From contig CM052359.1 in assembly GCA_028551475.1 (NCBI GenBank), positions 16,307,583-16,371,582 of the forward strand: a DNA stretch of 64,000 bases, in the 5' to 3' direction. Shown in pieces: positions 36,301 to 48,712 of the stretch. The position numbers and the translations under genes are program-made. Below the pieces are notes generated by a model. That model did not search any database, was not told where the DNA came from, and worked only from the letters and a program-made list of their open reading frames with translations. The DNA comes from Casuarina equisetifolia (taxonomy: Eukaryota; Streptophyta; Magnoliopsida; Fagales; Casuarinaceae). Numbering within the stretch: position 1 is the first letter of the stretch; the number at the start of each line of letters is the position of its first letter.

Positions 36301-39300
36301 GCTTCCAAGTATTTTTGTGGTTCTTGTTCCATCTCCCTCTCTCTATTGTGCACGCAAAACCATCCTGCCCCCACCTCCTCCCTACCTTTTTTCCCCTGTT
36401 CTACTGCATTGAGCAGATACTTTACAAAAAAAGAAGTTTGGAACAGAAAATTGTACCGTATTGACGTTTAAAGGAAAACTAGGTTGGTAGTGGAATCTTC
36501 AGATTTCTTTTTTAATATGTGCAAGCTATAATATCCTCATGCTGGCTAATTTCATTTGGACCTCCTGATATGATTTGACTTGTGATGGTTTTAGGTTTTA
36601 AGCTTGGGCCCTCTTTAGATGGTCCATTTTCATTTGCCATCTAGTGCAAAGACCTTCATAGAAAATATCATCTCCTTGTTTTGGAGGAATTTAATCTACC
36701 TTGGGTGGAAGGAACTTTACTTTTTTGGAGAGACAATCGCTTAAGATTTCCATTTTATATTCCACTTATTTGTGATTTTTTTTTTTCTTTCCATTCCAGC
36801 CTCAATGACACATGTTAAAAGCAAGTTTCATAAGGACTTCTTCTAAAGATTGGAGGAACTGCTGAGAGTTCTTTAATGAGATAGAAGAAGGTTTTCCACC
36901 TCTTGAGAGGTGATTTGGGTTTAGGAAGCTTGGGCCTCAATCTATAAATAATTGGCTGGTAAAATTAGAAATGTTTGCAGTTGATAGGTCCACTTACTAA
37001 AAGGAAAAACATAAATTTGCTCTGGTGAAAGGCCCTATCATGCATGAACAGGTGTACTCTCCCACTCTGTTGATGTTCACTAATGGTTTGGATTTAACAT
37101 TTTCTAGGAGGGTAAATTTCACATACCAACCCTTAAGTACAGTAAATAGTCTAATCTATTTGATAAGTGGGAATGTCCCCCATTGTTAAAGTTTCCCTTG
37201 TTTTCATCATATTTAAGCTAAATTCCTATGTGTAGAACATAGTCATAGGGAAACTATAAGTGAAAAATATGCGTGTAGTAATGTGATGACATGATAAGCA
37301 TCTGAGTTTAAGTTTAAATAGAAATGGAGTAACTTTAGTGGAACATTGTAACTGGCTCAGTTTAGATATCTCCAAAATAAAGTTTGGGGACACTTTGCAA
37401 CTACCTCATAGTTTAGGGGTGTGTGAAATAAGAGTAGAATGTAGGAAAGCTTAGTTGAATTTATCTTATATTCGTCCATGCTTCAACCTACTTTCCTGGT
37501 GTATTTTGAAAGCAATAGTTTTTTGTTTTCGTATGAAAAAAATAGTCTTTCTTGAAATGTCTGTTTAACTGTCTTATCCTGCTGTCTCAGGTGGGCTATC
37601 TTTCAGCTTCTATAAGATCTGTAGCTGATGCCAGGGTGGGTGATACAATTACACACTACAACAGAAGGGCAGAAAACTCTCTACCTGGATATGAGGAAGC
37701 CGTTCCCATGGTGTTCTGTGGCCTGTTTCCCGTTGATGCAGACCAGTAATGATCAATTGCTTATTCTCATTGGTTTTCTTAATTCTAGAAATGAAAATTG
37801 TCCTCTCACTTCACTCAATTTAGTCCTTTCTGTTGACAGGTTCCCAGAGTTGCGTGATGCACTTGAGAAGCTGCAACTTAATGATGCTGCATTGAAGGTG
37901 CATTTTCTCTATGGAGCACTTCTACTTAATGCTTCTAGCCAGTAGATTTCTATTTTATGATTGTGAGAAAATGTTTGCCAAATTTTAGTAGCCAACTTGT
38001 GATGCAAAAAGACAAGTTCCAATGTCTCATTTATGCAAAAGCAAAAAGTAAAAAGAAATTATAAGCAGATCCAAAAGAATTTATTAACGTCATGACTTAA
38101 AAAATAAAAAATCTAGATTTTCTTTAAGGGATTAGGTGATCATCTTTGACAAAATAATTCCCTAATAAGATGTTGTTATAAGTCATCAGTGGTATCTCTC
38201 TGTTTTTCTGATAAGAAATGTTGAAAACATACTTAGGGTGAATTTGCTCTGAAATTCCTGGAGCCTCACTAAGGTCTAAAGAAATACCTCTGAGAAGTCT
38301 TGTCAGATATTCCTGAGAAGTTTTATTATTTTCTCCCTTTATTTCAATCATTTTATTAATTTTCAACATAGGTTCAACATATTACTTGTTTTATAAATTT
38401 GATTTTGATAGAAAGGCTGAAATGTGCCAGGAAAAGAAAAAGAGAGAAAAGAAGGGGTGGGGGGTGGGGGGGGGTGTTGAATGGAACTGAAGTTATAGAG
38501 AACCTGAGATTTGAGGAATCTTCACAACTGTATATGCCTATGAAGAACGGGGCTCATGCTTTGTTCGGACAATGTGCTCGACCAAGACATTGGGTTTTAA
38601 ATGAAAGAAAAAAATAATGATAATAATTGCACCTTGGACTTTCCTTTTTTTTTTTCGTTGTACTTTGTGTTTCTTGACCTCCAAAAAGATTAATTTTAAT
38701 TTTTTTAAATTGTGAACATAGGTCAATTTCTTTATAAGTTTAAGCTGTTTTGTATGAGATGCTACGTAGGGCAGTCCAGGGCCTGGCGTTGACATAATTA
38801 TCAAACTATTCATCCCAAATTCTTTACCTATTAACGAAGTTGAGTTTCTGGAACTCACATCGGCTTACTTGTGTTATTTCCTTTGAAGAGTTGACAGCGA
38901 TAAGCTTGGCTGATATTGATAAACTAAGTTAAAGAGAATTGCTCTTCCTGACTCGATGCTGTTTACACAGTTTGAGCCAGAGACCTCAAGTGCTATGGGT
39001 TTTGGCTTTAGATGTGGGTTCTTGGGTCTTCTGCATATGGAAATAGTTCAGGTTTGCTTTCTTTTCAATTGTATGATTTTGTTTTTTGGGGCTTATCAGG
39101 TGTCTATTGCTTTTTCTAAATAGTGTAAAATGCTTCTGAACTTTTGGATTCCTGTAGTTACCCTTGCACACTTTCTATTCCTACAGGAGAGGCTTGAAAG
39201 GGAATACAATTTGAGCCTGATAACTACAGCTCCAAGTGTTGTATATAGAGTGCATTGTGTAAACGGTGATACTGTAATTTCTACTAGATCCCAAACTTAT

Positions 39301-39563
39301 GCATTGGTTTTGATTTATAGGTTTCAAGAATTTGAGATGTATGTCAGTTTTTTCTCTCTTACAGAACTGCCATCCAGGCCCATGGTCCAGACTTTTAGGG
39401 ATAAGTGAAATTTAAATTCTGATTAAGAGGAAACATACATCTCATTTTTGTTCTCAAAACAAATTCTGCTGCTTTCAATGATCTGCGAGACATGCATTAA
39501 TAGGGTTTTGATATGGGAATTTGTTATCAATAATGCTTTCAAATGCCAGCCTTTATATATATA

Positions 39564-39617
<54 letters not shown>

Positions 39618-42600
39618 TGTGCATGTCCGATACCTTCAAGTGCAAAATGAGGACAGTTTTGGGTCTACACTTAATAAGAATCATTTTTTTCCCCTTTGTA
39701 TTTCTTTATTGTTTCTCGTTGGCACTATTTACTCGCTCAATTTTTTTAATGCTTGGCCCCAACTTTTTCTGATTGAATTCTTGTCCCCTTTATTTAATTA
39801 TTTACATTTTATCACTGATGTTTGTCCATTTTGGAAAATAATTCATCATTTTCCCTAACTAATCCTTCAGCAAACAAGTTTTTCCCATATTACTATTGGG
39901 AAAATAAGGCTGGAAAATTTGGGATATGCTTTCAGTGATATATCACTTGTAACTGAGCTACAAATGTTTCATCCTGTATCTGTCTTAGTGATTTTCATGT
40001 CATTACTTTGAGCCAAAAGTTGTATCTTTTTACTTCTTTTCTTCTATCTGGAATTAATTTTATTTTTAATGGTAAAACTCTATGTTCCTCATATGCAATT
40101 TTACTTCCTGTTTTTAAGACAGATGTCATTTTATCTTATTGCTGTGTTCTCTTGAAGGTTGAATGCTCAAATCCTTCTTTACTTCCTGAACCCGGAAAAA
40201 GGAGATCCATTGAGGAGCCATTTGTTAAGGTATTATTTCCTGAACCTTAAGGTATTGCTTAATTTAGATGCTAAATTTATCAAGGTATATTTTTATATTT
40301 TTTAAATAATGCTGATAGATCGAGATGCTTACACCAAAAGACTATATTGGTCCACTTATGGAGCTGGCTCAAGAGAGAAGGGGAGAGTTTAAAGAAATGA
40401 AATATATTACTGAGAATAGAGCGTCTATCACCTATGAGTTACCTCTGGCAGAGGTAATCTGTGCTCTATTGCAGTCAACTAACTTGTTGAATATGCCTTT
40501 GTTTCCTTTTCTTATGCTGCCACTGTTGCATTTTTTCTCCAAACCCTAATCATCTTGATATCTATATATGTCAGATGGTTGGCGATTTCTTTGACCAGCT
40601 GAAGTCCAGAAGTAAAGGTTATGCTAGCATGGAATATACCTTTTTTGGGTAAGACAAGTAAAACTTTCATCTATAAATTTAAATGTGACCGAATGTTATC
40701 TTGATGATCTTCTATGTGAAATGTAAGAAATATTTTGGTTGCTGAAGTATGCAGCTGACATTCATTTAGCGAGTAGAAAGAGGAGCTAAACTCTTCTTTA
40801 TAGAAGGAGCTCCGTTGACACGCTTCTAAATATTTACCAACGTTGGAAAATGTTTTAAGATTTTTCTCCTTGTTGCCTGCGGTCTACCATTATCATGTAC
40901 CATTAATGTTTCCATTTGATTTTTCTTCTTATCATGTACCGGATATGGCTTTTGTTCAGCACTGGTAATCATCCACTTCAAATTGTTAGGTTATTGAAGT
41001 TTGTCAATCGTGTTTGCCTGGATGCTTTTTACTTTTCAAAAGCAATCGTTTTTTATTTTCCTTTAGTTAAGCATCTCAAATATCCCTTTTCTAGTCTAGT
41101 GGATGATCTTGGTGTTAATGTTACCAATTTGCAAGGCGGATGATATTTTTGCAACACATATTTTGTTCTCACTTTGTGATTTCCAGGTATAAGGAAAGTG
41201 AATTGTTGAAACTTGACATTCAGATTAATGGTGAAGGTGTGGAACCATTGTCAACCATTGTGCACAAGGATAAGGTAATGAAGTTCTGTTCTATTGAACA
41301 TTATCTTGGTACGTTAGAACTCTTAAGGAAGTGTGAGAGTGTGTGTGGGAGGCAGGCAGGTGGACATGCGTGTGATGTGAGCATATCATTTATGTATATG
41401 TGTTATGTTGGCCATGTAAATATATCAGTGTTTATATCTCATGTTTAACCGTGACAAAGGTGATATTGTTAAGCAATCAACCTGTGTTGCCTTCTTCCAG
41501 GCATATGCTGTGGGTAGAGCTCTGACACAAAAGCTGAAGGAGCTTATACCAAGACAAATGTTTAAAGTGCCCATTCAAGTAAGATCCATATGATCTTTTT
41601 GTAATTTATGCAACATAAACTTTTAGTAATGCAAAAGCTGCAGTATGATACTATTTACTATTTTCTTCTTGATAAAATTGCCTAAACATGATACTTAGAG
41701 TGCAACATGAGCTGATAACATAAAATTCCTTTATTTTTTCCCCCTTCATTTCAACATATTGTAGATTGATTTTGTGATTTTTTTGTCATAAAAGAAAAAA
41801 AGAGAGAAGAGGTGAAAGAGAGAAACAAGTGACAATGATGTTCACTGGTAGATATTTCATTTAAATAATGAATAAAGTAATTCAATTCTGAAATAATGCA
41901 TTTTGTTTCTTACACAAATTGAATCATTGTATTACTTTTTGTTACCTAGACGAATTTATAAATTGATAGACAGATATAAAAACTTAAGTTGGTGCATTCC
42001 TTTTTTTTTTTTTCCAGCATTTTGTACATTTCCAGTCCAAAAGTGCAAGCTATTCTATTTTAACTACTAAAAATTCTTTGAGTAGTAATGTTGTATGTCA
42101 AGAGGGCTATCAAGAACCTCTCTAGTAGGATATGACCCAAACTTTGATGAGATTGAGTAACTTTTGACCTTTTTCCTTTTAAGTGCTAGGTGAAACTTTC
42201 TAAGTCAAAACTGCCAGTCTAAAATTAGGTTTAGGGCATTGGAATTGCAATTTGAGATTTGGATCTAGGATTAAGAAATAAAAAATTTTGCAGGTGTATT
42301 TTATTGTTGTCGATAATATATTGTAGTGTTCTGTAGTATCTCCTTCAATTTTTAATAATATTCTCATTGTTGATATCTAGACTGAGTAAAAGGATTTGCA
42401 AAGGTTGATTGTTGAGTAGCTAAAAAATATTATTTAGTCACCTTTTTTTTCCTCAAAATTACAGTTACTTTATATTTAACCATTACAGTGAAATTAAGGC
42501 TCAAATAAGATTATGGTTTGAAAGCCATGAGCTTTTTCACTGCACTTGCTTCACTTGAGAGGGCGCCAATTATTCAATTATGTTCTATTTTGCACCTAGT

Positions 42601-45464
42601 ATCAGCATTCACTTTTGTACTCGTATAACCATCCTATTGTGCTTCTAATTCCCAAAAGCCCTTGTAGAAACTTTTTCATCTGCTTTGGCAGAGAGTTTCA
42701 GCGAAACTAGACTTAGATCCTCGTGTTTTGGAATCTAAACTGAGTAAATGATTTGCAAAGCTTGTTTTTTGAGTAATTTAAAATATCTTATTTGGTCACT
42801 TTTTTTGTACCCAAATCACAAATGCCCGTTTTAACCATTACATTAAAGGTTCATATGGGATTTATGATTTGAAGTCCATGAGGTTTAGCACTGTAGTAGC
42901 TCACTTGAGAGATTGTCAAGTATTCACCTCTATACCTTTTTGCGCCTCCAAGATAAAATAATCGCTTTCATAGATGTAGAACAATCTTATTGCTGTTTCT
43001 AATTTTTGGCAAAGTCCTAGGAGAAGACTAATTTAATCTGCTTTGTTAGTGAGTTACAACAAAAACACAACTACATACCATGTGTTTGAGGAACAAACAA
43101 GATTGATCATCAGTTGCCAGTGTACTGTGAACATTGTATACCATTCATTTGAACCATATATGGCAAATGTGTTGATTTGACCAAGTACTTTGTTCTACTT
43201 ATTATGTCCTCACAACTTCAGAATATTTTCTTTGCATTATTAAATTTTTTCTCCCTGGTTGATATCCTGTTCTAGAATCATCTATTGACAGATCACATAT
43301 TTTCTGGGCCCTGAACTCTGATTCCTCTTGTTGTGCTAACTCAGTTTCATGTTTGTGAACTGTATCCTTTACAGGCATGCATAGGTTCAAAAGTGATTGC
43401 TAGTGAATCTTTATCAGCAATTAGGAAGGATGTTTTATCCAAATGCTATGGTAGGATGAGAATCTTCCTCGTATGAAACTCTTGTTATTTATGAAAGATC
43501 CACATAGCAGAGCTTCCGTGAATAAACTTACTGAAAAGTAAATAAACTTTTCATCCCATGATGTATGGTTTCAGATTGTAATTCTGGAGAAGCACAATTT
43601 TCTTCTTCTGCAACATCTGTTAGCTGTATTTTCTGTACAGAAGAGCTTCTTGTCTTCATACAGTCTTTTTTAAATAAATATAAGATGATGATTGTGGACT
43701 TTTCTTGTTAATGCTATCCTTCTTGTTGTCCCTGATGAGATTTGTTTTTATCCCTTCATTTACTAATAGGTTTCTAACTTTTGTAGGTGGGGATATTTCA
43801 AGGAAAAAGAAACTGCTTAAAAAACAGGTGCTTCACTTGTCAAAAGTATTGGGTTTGCTTGCTAATTATATTATTTTGTTGAGGGTGCAAGGCTTTAAGA
43901 ACATCATGAAGCATACACTTAGATTGACAATTTCAATTACTTGAAGCTGGAACCCTTTTTTAAAAGATGAATATATGAGTGCTTAAAGACCAACTCATAG
44001 CTTGTGGATGAATTTTTAATTATTTTAGTCCCTTGACCTAAAAGTACTGAGATATAAGAGCTGACTACCAAACAGATGCATAATTATACAATGGGAAAAT
44101 AAGAAGCATGTCGCATTTCCCATCATTCCCACTATTGGTGTCATGTTGGTTACCTGTTATTCTACTTGCAATTTTGCTTTGATGTTCTTAGCAAATCAGT
44201 GGCAAGTGTTATGTTCTCGTAAGACTTGCTTTACAGTGTAGCTTTCTGCTAGAAAAATGTTCCTTCAACACCAATCACATTTTCCAAGGTTAAATTTCGG
44301 ATGTGAAAGATAGTTGTCTAATAGTGCAGCATCAAATTGCTGAGAAGGATCTTTTGACAAAATTCAGAGCTGGTGTCTGAGATCTTGGAATTGTTAATCC
44401 AGACCACAAATGTTTTATTACTATTACAACTCCCCCTTGATTGTCATAGATCCCCAACTTTCAAACTCTCGATTTCCTTTTTAATGCTAGAGGGGGGGGG
44501 GGGGGGGGGGGTGGGGGGGTTGTTGGACACAAGAGAGTCAATTGATGGTTTATTTGATGTGATGATTTATAAGTTGGGGTATCTTTTCTACTTGACGCAA
44601 GAAGGAAAAAATGTAGAGGAGATCTGTGCGTGTTTCATTGCTGGATTTTATCCTGTTATTTCTACCCAAGAAGCTTTTTTGGACCTATCTCCCATCTATT
44701 ATGTGGCTAATTGATTGTTGTTCTAGCTTTAAGAATGGGATTTTGCCTTGATAATGCTCATTTGCTTGACTTTTTGGTCTTGGACTTTAAGTTGGTAGAT
44801 AATTAAGATACAGTGTGTGCACTTTGTGATTATTTCTTCCCTTCAGGTCATGTTCATTTTTATTTTGTTTTTGTATTTATTTCTAAGCATTGTTGGTGAC
44901 CGAAGACATACTGAGACTGGCTGGTCTTGTAAACTTTATGGTCTGTTCCACATGGCTGCACTCTATATTTCTTTGACAATATGCTTGAACCATCACTGTT
45001 CTAAGATTGTTGAACGACATTGGTGATGCTATTAGCCTTGATTGTTCAATATTTCTCTCCTGAAAATTTACAATGGCAGTAACATATATCTATGTTATTG
45101 TCAAATGAGAGCGCCCGTGCTAAAATCAGAGGAACCAATTTCTTTCCAATTTGCATTCTAAATGGTAACTTGAGTTCTTAAAAGTTTAAAAATACTGCTT
45201 TTTTTATATTGTATATTCAACAGTAACAAAGTAAAAGGCCATTAGCTTGCAGTTTCAAAGTACTTAAAAACCTTTCATATTATACAATGGTCTATTCCTT
45301 TGATATAAAATCTCTGATTTGCAGATAGTATTGTGCATAAAGTGTTTTATTTATCATTTTCTTACCAGGCTGAAGGGAAGAAAAGAATGAAGGCAATTGG
45401 TAAAGTCGACGTGCCTCAAGAAGCGTTCATGGCTGTGTTGAAACTTGAAAAGGAGGTATTATGA
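24127..45464 (+). CDS. LEPA: chloroplast translation factor GUF1/LepA (elongation factor 4), 22 exons, 687 aa
   Basis: Translational GTPase of the LepA/EF4 family, known to act on 70S ribosomes during elongation; the leader suggests plastid import. Exons: 24127-24384, 24470-24646, 25871-25957, 26963-27019, 27227-27292, 29421-29483, 34441-34485, 34578-34678, 35819-35915, 36177-36248, 37591-37745, 37840-37897, 38971-39051, 39187-39273, 40158-40229, 40319-40453, 40575-40648, 41187-41274, 41501-41578, 43375-43450, 43787-43827, 45369-45464. All introns are GT-AG and every junction keeps frame. Visible motifs: AHIDHGKST (99-107), RGITIK (138-143), DTPGHVD (164-170), NKID (218-221), SAK (249-251), and the LepA-specific tail with [11 protein letters not shown] and [13 protein letters not shown]. 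Length fits plant plastid LepA, about 680 residues. No break was found. Confidence 0.96.
28922..29163 (+). repeat. tandem duplication in LepA intron 5, period about 122 bp
   Basis: Two adjacent copies begin CATGGTAATAATCGACT (28922) and CATAGTAATAATCAACT (29044). Both contain TGTAAAATCATAGTTTAAC and GGATTCTATTTTATCCG-like blocks and end near TTGCATGTCA. Small indels separate them. Confidence 0.85.
31930..31983 (+). repeat. poly-T then poly-G run in LepA intron 6
   Basis: 18 T residues (31930-31947), nine mixed bases, then 27 consecutive G residues (31957-31983). The G run lies in the sense strand of the pre-mRNA. The exact length is doubtful because such runs are prone to sequencing error. 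Confidence 0.8.
32280..33060 (+). mobile_element. copia integrase fossil in LepA intron 6
   Basis: Translations near 32514-32699 give [18 protein letters not shown] and [13 protein letters not shown], matching the copia block in which FGCV is followed by a LDP stretch and FLGYSSTQ. Around 32380-32510 decayed integrase text (EQNRLAK and [16 protein letters not shown]) precedes it in shifting frames. No LTR was found. The fragment is in the same orientation as the gene and lies deep in a 5-kb intron. Confidence 0.6.
38454..38474 (+). repeat. G-rich tract in LepA intron 12
   Basis: Runs of 4, 6 and 9 G residues separated by single T residues. This fits a G-quadruplex pattern on the sense strand. 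Confidence 0.8.
39569..39621 (+). repeat. GT microsatellite in LepA intron 14
   Basis: About 21 GT units (39569-39610), then an AT interruption and further GT units. It is preceded by a short TATATATATA run. Frames read through it are artefacts rich in V and C. Confidence 0.95.
42375..43091 (+). repeat. tandem duplication in LepA intron 19, period about 357 bp
   Basis: Copy 1 starts ATCTAGACTGAGTAAAAGG (42375) and copy 2 AATCTAAACTGAGTAAATG (42732). Shared blocks in order include TTTAACCATTACA, a CTTCACTTGAGAG-like block, the TTTTGCACCT/TTTTTGCGCCT pair and a CATCTGCTTTG/AATCTGCTTTG block. Both copies end in a TCGTGTTTTGGA/CATGTGTTTGAGGA block. Divergence is considerable, so the duplication is old. 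Confidence 0.85.
44492..44519 (+). repeat. poly-G tract in LepA intron 21
   Basis: 20 G residues, a T, then 7 G residues. Sense-strand G run; length uncertain as for the run in intron 6. Confidence 0.8.
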
Positions 45465-46129
45465 TATCATATTTGGTTGTAGTTTGTAATGCTATTGAGA
45501 AATTATGGTAAGGTGGGATTTGGTTCATGGGGTCAGTTTAGGGCCATGTTTTTATACTGTTATATATATCTATATCTCTCTATATATTTTTTATTTTTTT
45601 TTTCTCTTGTGGGAAAGTAACAGTGTGATAGAGCACTGGATATTTGCACTATCACGCAACTCACCCCAACATCCACGGCCCTTAATTCGACTCAACGCAA
45701 GACCTTCCAATCGATAACTCAGTGATTTTGGGGTTTTTCTATACCTTTCGGGAGAAGAGCCAATAGCTGGTAGTTTTGGGAGGAACAAGATATGCAAGAT
45801 TCATGAATTACTTAAGAAATTATTTGATCAAAGCCAAAAGCAATTTGCAACAAACGTAATGTTCATATATTGGTGGTACAACAAGCACAAGCTTGTTTTT
45901 AGAGTATCCATGAAGCTATGGAAGATCCTGAGTTTTTAAAGTCCACCTTGACTCCACTACAACAAGCACAAGCTTGTCAAATAATTCTTAACAATGATGG
46001 TCTTTGAATTAATTTCAAATGGGGCTTTTATAATGGCAATAGTATATGAACATAGAATAACTCATGCTGAGAAGAAAAACTGGAGTCAATTTGCCTCCCA
46101 AGATCAATTTATTTATGTGACGAGTGATG
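45465..46129 (+). other. LepA 3' region, no other gene seen
   Basis: The 3' UTR must lie in the first few hundred bases, but no clear AATAAA is visible there. A 19-nt direct repeat (ACAACAAGCACAAGCTTGT) occurs at 45878-45896 and 45959-45977. The frames at 45505-45797 are not supported. Confidence 0.5.
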
Positions 46130-47110
46130 TAAAATAGCTTCCTTACGAATAACAAAGTCCAAGAGTGTGGATTTTCACTTGCTTCAAGATGTTATTGTTG
46201 CTCTTTCCCACAATGCAAGACTATTGATTACCTCTTCTGTCACTGAGAGTTGGCCACTAGCATGTGGAATCATTTTTGTAATATGTTGTAGGTTTCAACA
46301 AAAAGAGATATGATTTTGTATATGATTGAGGATTGGTTCCAAGAAATACAAAGTTTGACACAAGGAGGAATGCTAATGGCTCTAGTTGGACATAACATTC
46401 TATGGTGGATTTGGTTGGCTAGAAATAATGTAGCGTATTTGGAAAAATACTTTTTCATACTAGTATTGATTGGGGAAGTGATTGCTGAAACATGCCAATT
46501 AATGAACTTTGTCATAGGTATCTCTTTTCCTTCTATGAAAGATTGCATTAGACTGCAAGCTATAAAAATCCCAATTGCATTACCGCCTATTCGTAGAAGT
46601 TGTATGGTTCACTAGTCATGTATATCTCAAAGTTCTTTAAAGTTGAATACAAATGGATCATATATTAGTGGTACTTGTGCGAGAAGAGGAGTAGTCAACT
46701 GGAGTGGAAGTGTCATTCTTGCTTATGTTGTCCATTTAGGCCAAGGAAATAGCACAAGAGCAAAGGTTCTTGCATTATTGAATGGTCTCAAAATATGTTA
46801 TCACAAAGGGATTATGGTTGCAAAGATTGAAGCAGACTCTCTTTTTAAAAAGTTTCTTCGATTCCTTAGAATTTAGAATATGAAATTAGAAAATGTTTGG
46901 GATTTCTATCGTCGTAAGTCAAGATCTCACATATCTTTTGTGAGGTAAATTTTCTAGCAAATAGTTTAGCCAATCTTGGTCATTCAATTACTCGGCTACA
47001 AATAATGACAACATTAGGCTCATTACCAAGTAATTGTAGAAAAATAATATTGAAAGATCAATTGAGTCTTAATCATTACAAACCTCCTTAAATAATGGAT
47101 GCTCATTCAT
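46130..47110 (+). pseudogene. non-LTR (LINE) retrotransposon remnant: RT zinc domain and RNase H
   Basis: Near 46190-46260 the translation gives CCCSFPQCKTIDYLFCH, a stop, then ELATSMWNHF, the zf-RVT pattern at the end of plant LINE reverse transcriptases. Further along, 46640-46876 reads KLNTNGSY, ARRGVVNWSG, RAKVLALLNGLKICYHKG and IEADSLFKKFL, the plant LINE-type RNase H fold. The first catalytic aspartate is changed (NTNGS for NTDGS). Stops at 46613 and 46874 break it. Nothing of the endonuclease or RT fingers was found upstream. Confidence 0.75.
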
Positions 47111-47379
47111 TTCATTTAGGAACTTTATTTTTACATGATTCATGTCATGAAAAATTTTAATATGTACTCAATTATCAACCCACATGTTAGGGTGATTTCA
47201 TGAAGGGTTAGGTTTATGTCTTGCTCATGTATTCTCTTAACAAGTCTGATATTTACATCAACCTGTCTTATCAATTTTGAAAAAAAGAAAGAAAAAGAGA
47301 AAAAGAGAGAGAGAGAGATGAGTTTTGGGTGTATTTGCACTAACTTGTGACATCACTTTTGGAGAGCAAACTATTTCAA

Positions 47380-48060
47380 TAGCAAAGAAGAATTTTGACT
47401 ATCCAAGATCCTTTAAAGAAAATTTGGAGGGGGAAAAACTCTTTAGGTTTGAAATGATAGTTTGGTTGTTCCTTATTATTAGAATTTCATCAACATAAAT
47501 AAATAAAATGACAAAAGAATTACCTTGGTGCTTTGTGAAAAGTAAGTGATCATGCCAAGACTAACAAAGCCCATGCATAGTAAGAGTTGTTGTAAACTTT
47601 GCATTCCATAGGTGAAAAGGTTGCTTCATTCCATATAGAGATTTTCCCAATTAGTAGACTAGATGCTCCCCTTGATTGCAAAATCTAAAAGGCCAAGAGA
47701 GATTGCACTTGAAGAAATTCATTATGAACATCTATCTAAAAAAGGGACCAATGGTGAACATCAATAATGGTGATGATGAGTTAGACATTGATGTGTTTCA
47801 CAATAAAGGAGAAAATGTCCTAATGGTCGAACCCCTCTTGTTGGTTATACCCCTTGGCCACCAATCGGGCCTTGTATCTCTTAATGGTGTCATCAGCTTT
47901 ATATTTTACTTTATAAACCTATTTACAACTAACAAGATGTTAATCAAGAGGCAATGAAAACATATCCCAAATGTAATTTGCATTAAGGGCAACAAGCTCA
48001 CTATCTATGGTATCAATCCAATGAGGATCAAAAAGGGCTTTTGTCATGTGCATGTTTTTA
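47380..48060 (-). pseudogene. copia reverse transcriptase fragment
   Basis: On the minus strand from 48045 the translation gives ALFDPHWIDTIDSELVALNA, then YKARLVAKGYNQQEGFDH near 47850, both hallmark copia RT blocks. Near 47490 it reads VDEILIIRNN, the decayed YVDD region, then SPSKFSLKDLG. About 250 bp of RT between these blocks is missing or unrecognisable. It differs in sequence from the Cop family and from Ale-1. Confidence 0.8.
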
Positions 48061-48712
48061 TTTAATTAGAAATTATTAGAATTAATTGGGATTTAAGGAA
48101 TTTGGTTAGATCTCAAGTGTAATGCTTACATAAGTATAATGTAAGCCTTCAAACCTTTTTTAATATTTCATGTACACATTTGGAAAAGGAAAGGATGTTA
48201 TTTGATTAGTTTAGAAACCTAAAAACGCTCCTGCATTTTCTATCCTTTCCCATGAGATCAATGGTTTCTTAGGAAGATGGCTTCACTAAATCCAAAACAA
48301 CAACCCTCAATCCAAGTTTTGATTATGTTTGTTGAAGACTATCATAACTTCCTGAAAGGAGTGGGCTCAATAATGGCAAAAATGGAAGCAATAAAATACC
48401 GATGGTGTAGGAAGCACTAGTTAAGGGAGAGACACTATGAAATGGGATATTAGAAAGTGCAAGAGGTTGGGTGTAAACTAAGGGACACATAGTCATTAGT
48501 TCAAATAGGTGGCTTGAAGGCTTGGCTAAAGGGGCAAAATGAGATTTATTTAGGGCTGAGGTTTTGAATCAATATCTAGATTATTAGTGGATGAGTCCAT
48601 GGAGGTGACAACTGCAATCATAGTAATGGTTATGGGATTAATAGGTTCAAGGACATCAAGTGGCAGTGAGAAGGGATTATATGAATCCTTAGGCAAAATG
48701 ATGAGAGTTGAT
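48061..48712. other. unassigned stretch left of Cop-3
   Basis: The part from 48330 to 48700 may be the proline-rich linker of the same copia fragment on the minus strand (PLDVLEPINPITIT-like text near 48620-48670); I am not sure. No other gene is seen. Confidence 0.4.

Larger units (their letters stand above)
41187..45464 (+). other. LEPA: LepA C-terminal domain exons (18-22)
   Basis: Residues from about 563 to 687 include [49 protein letters not shown] and the [13 protein letters not shown] block shared across exons 20-21. They end with [20 protein letters not shown]. This basic C-terminal domain is specific to LepA and contacts the tRNA and ribosomal A site in bacterial structures. Stop codon TGA is at 45462-45464. 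Confidence 0.92.

Noticed and set aside
39448-39858. Open frames of 136 and 83 codons across the GT repeat
   Set aside because: They are read through a microsatellite (VCVCVC) inside LepA intron 14 and have no motif.
44373-44714. Plus-strand frame of 113 codons in LepA intron 21
   Set aside because: It runs through the poly-G tract and has no domain.
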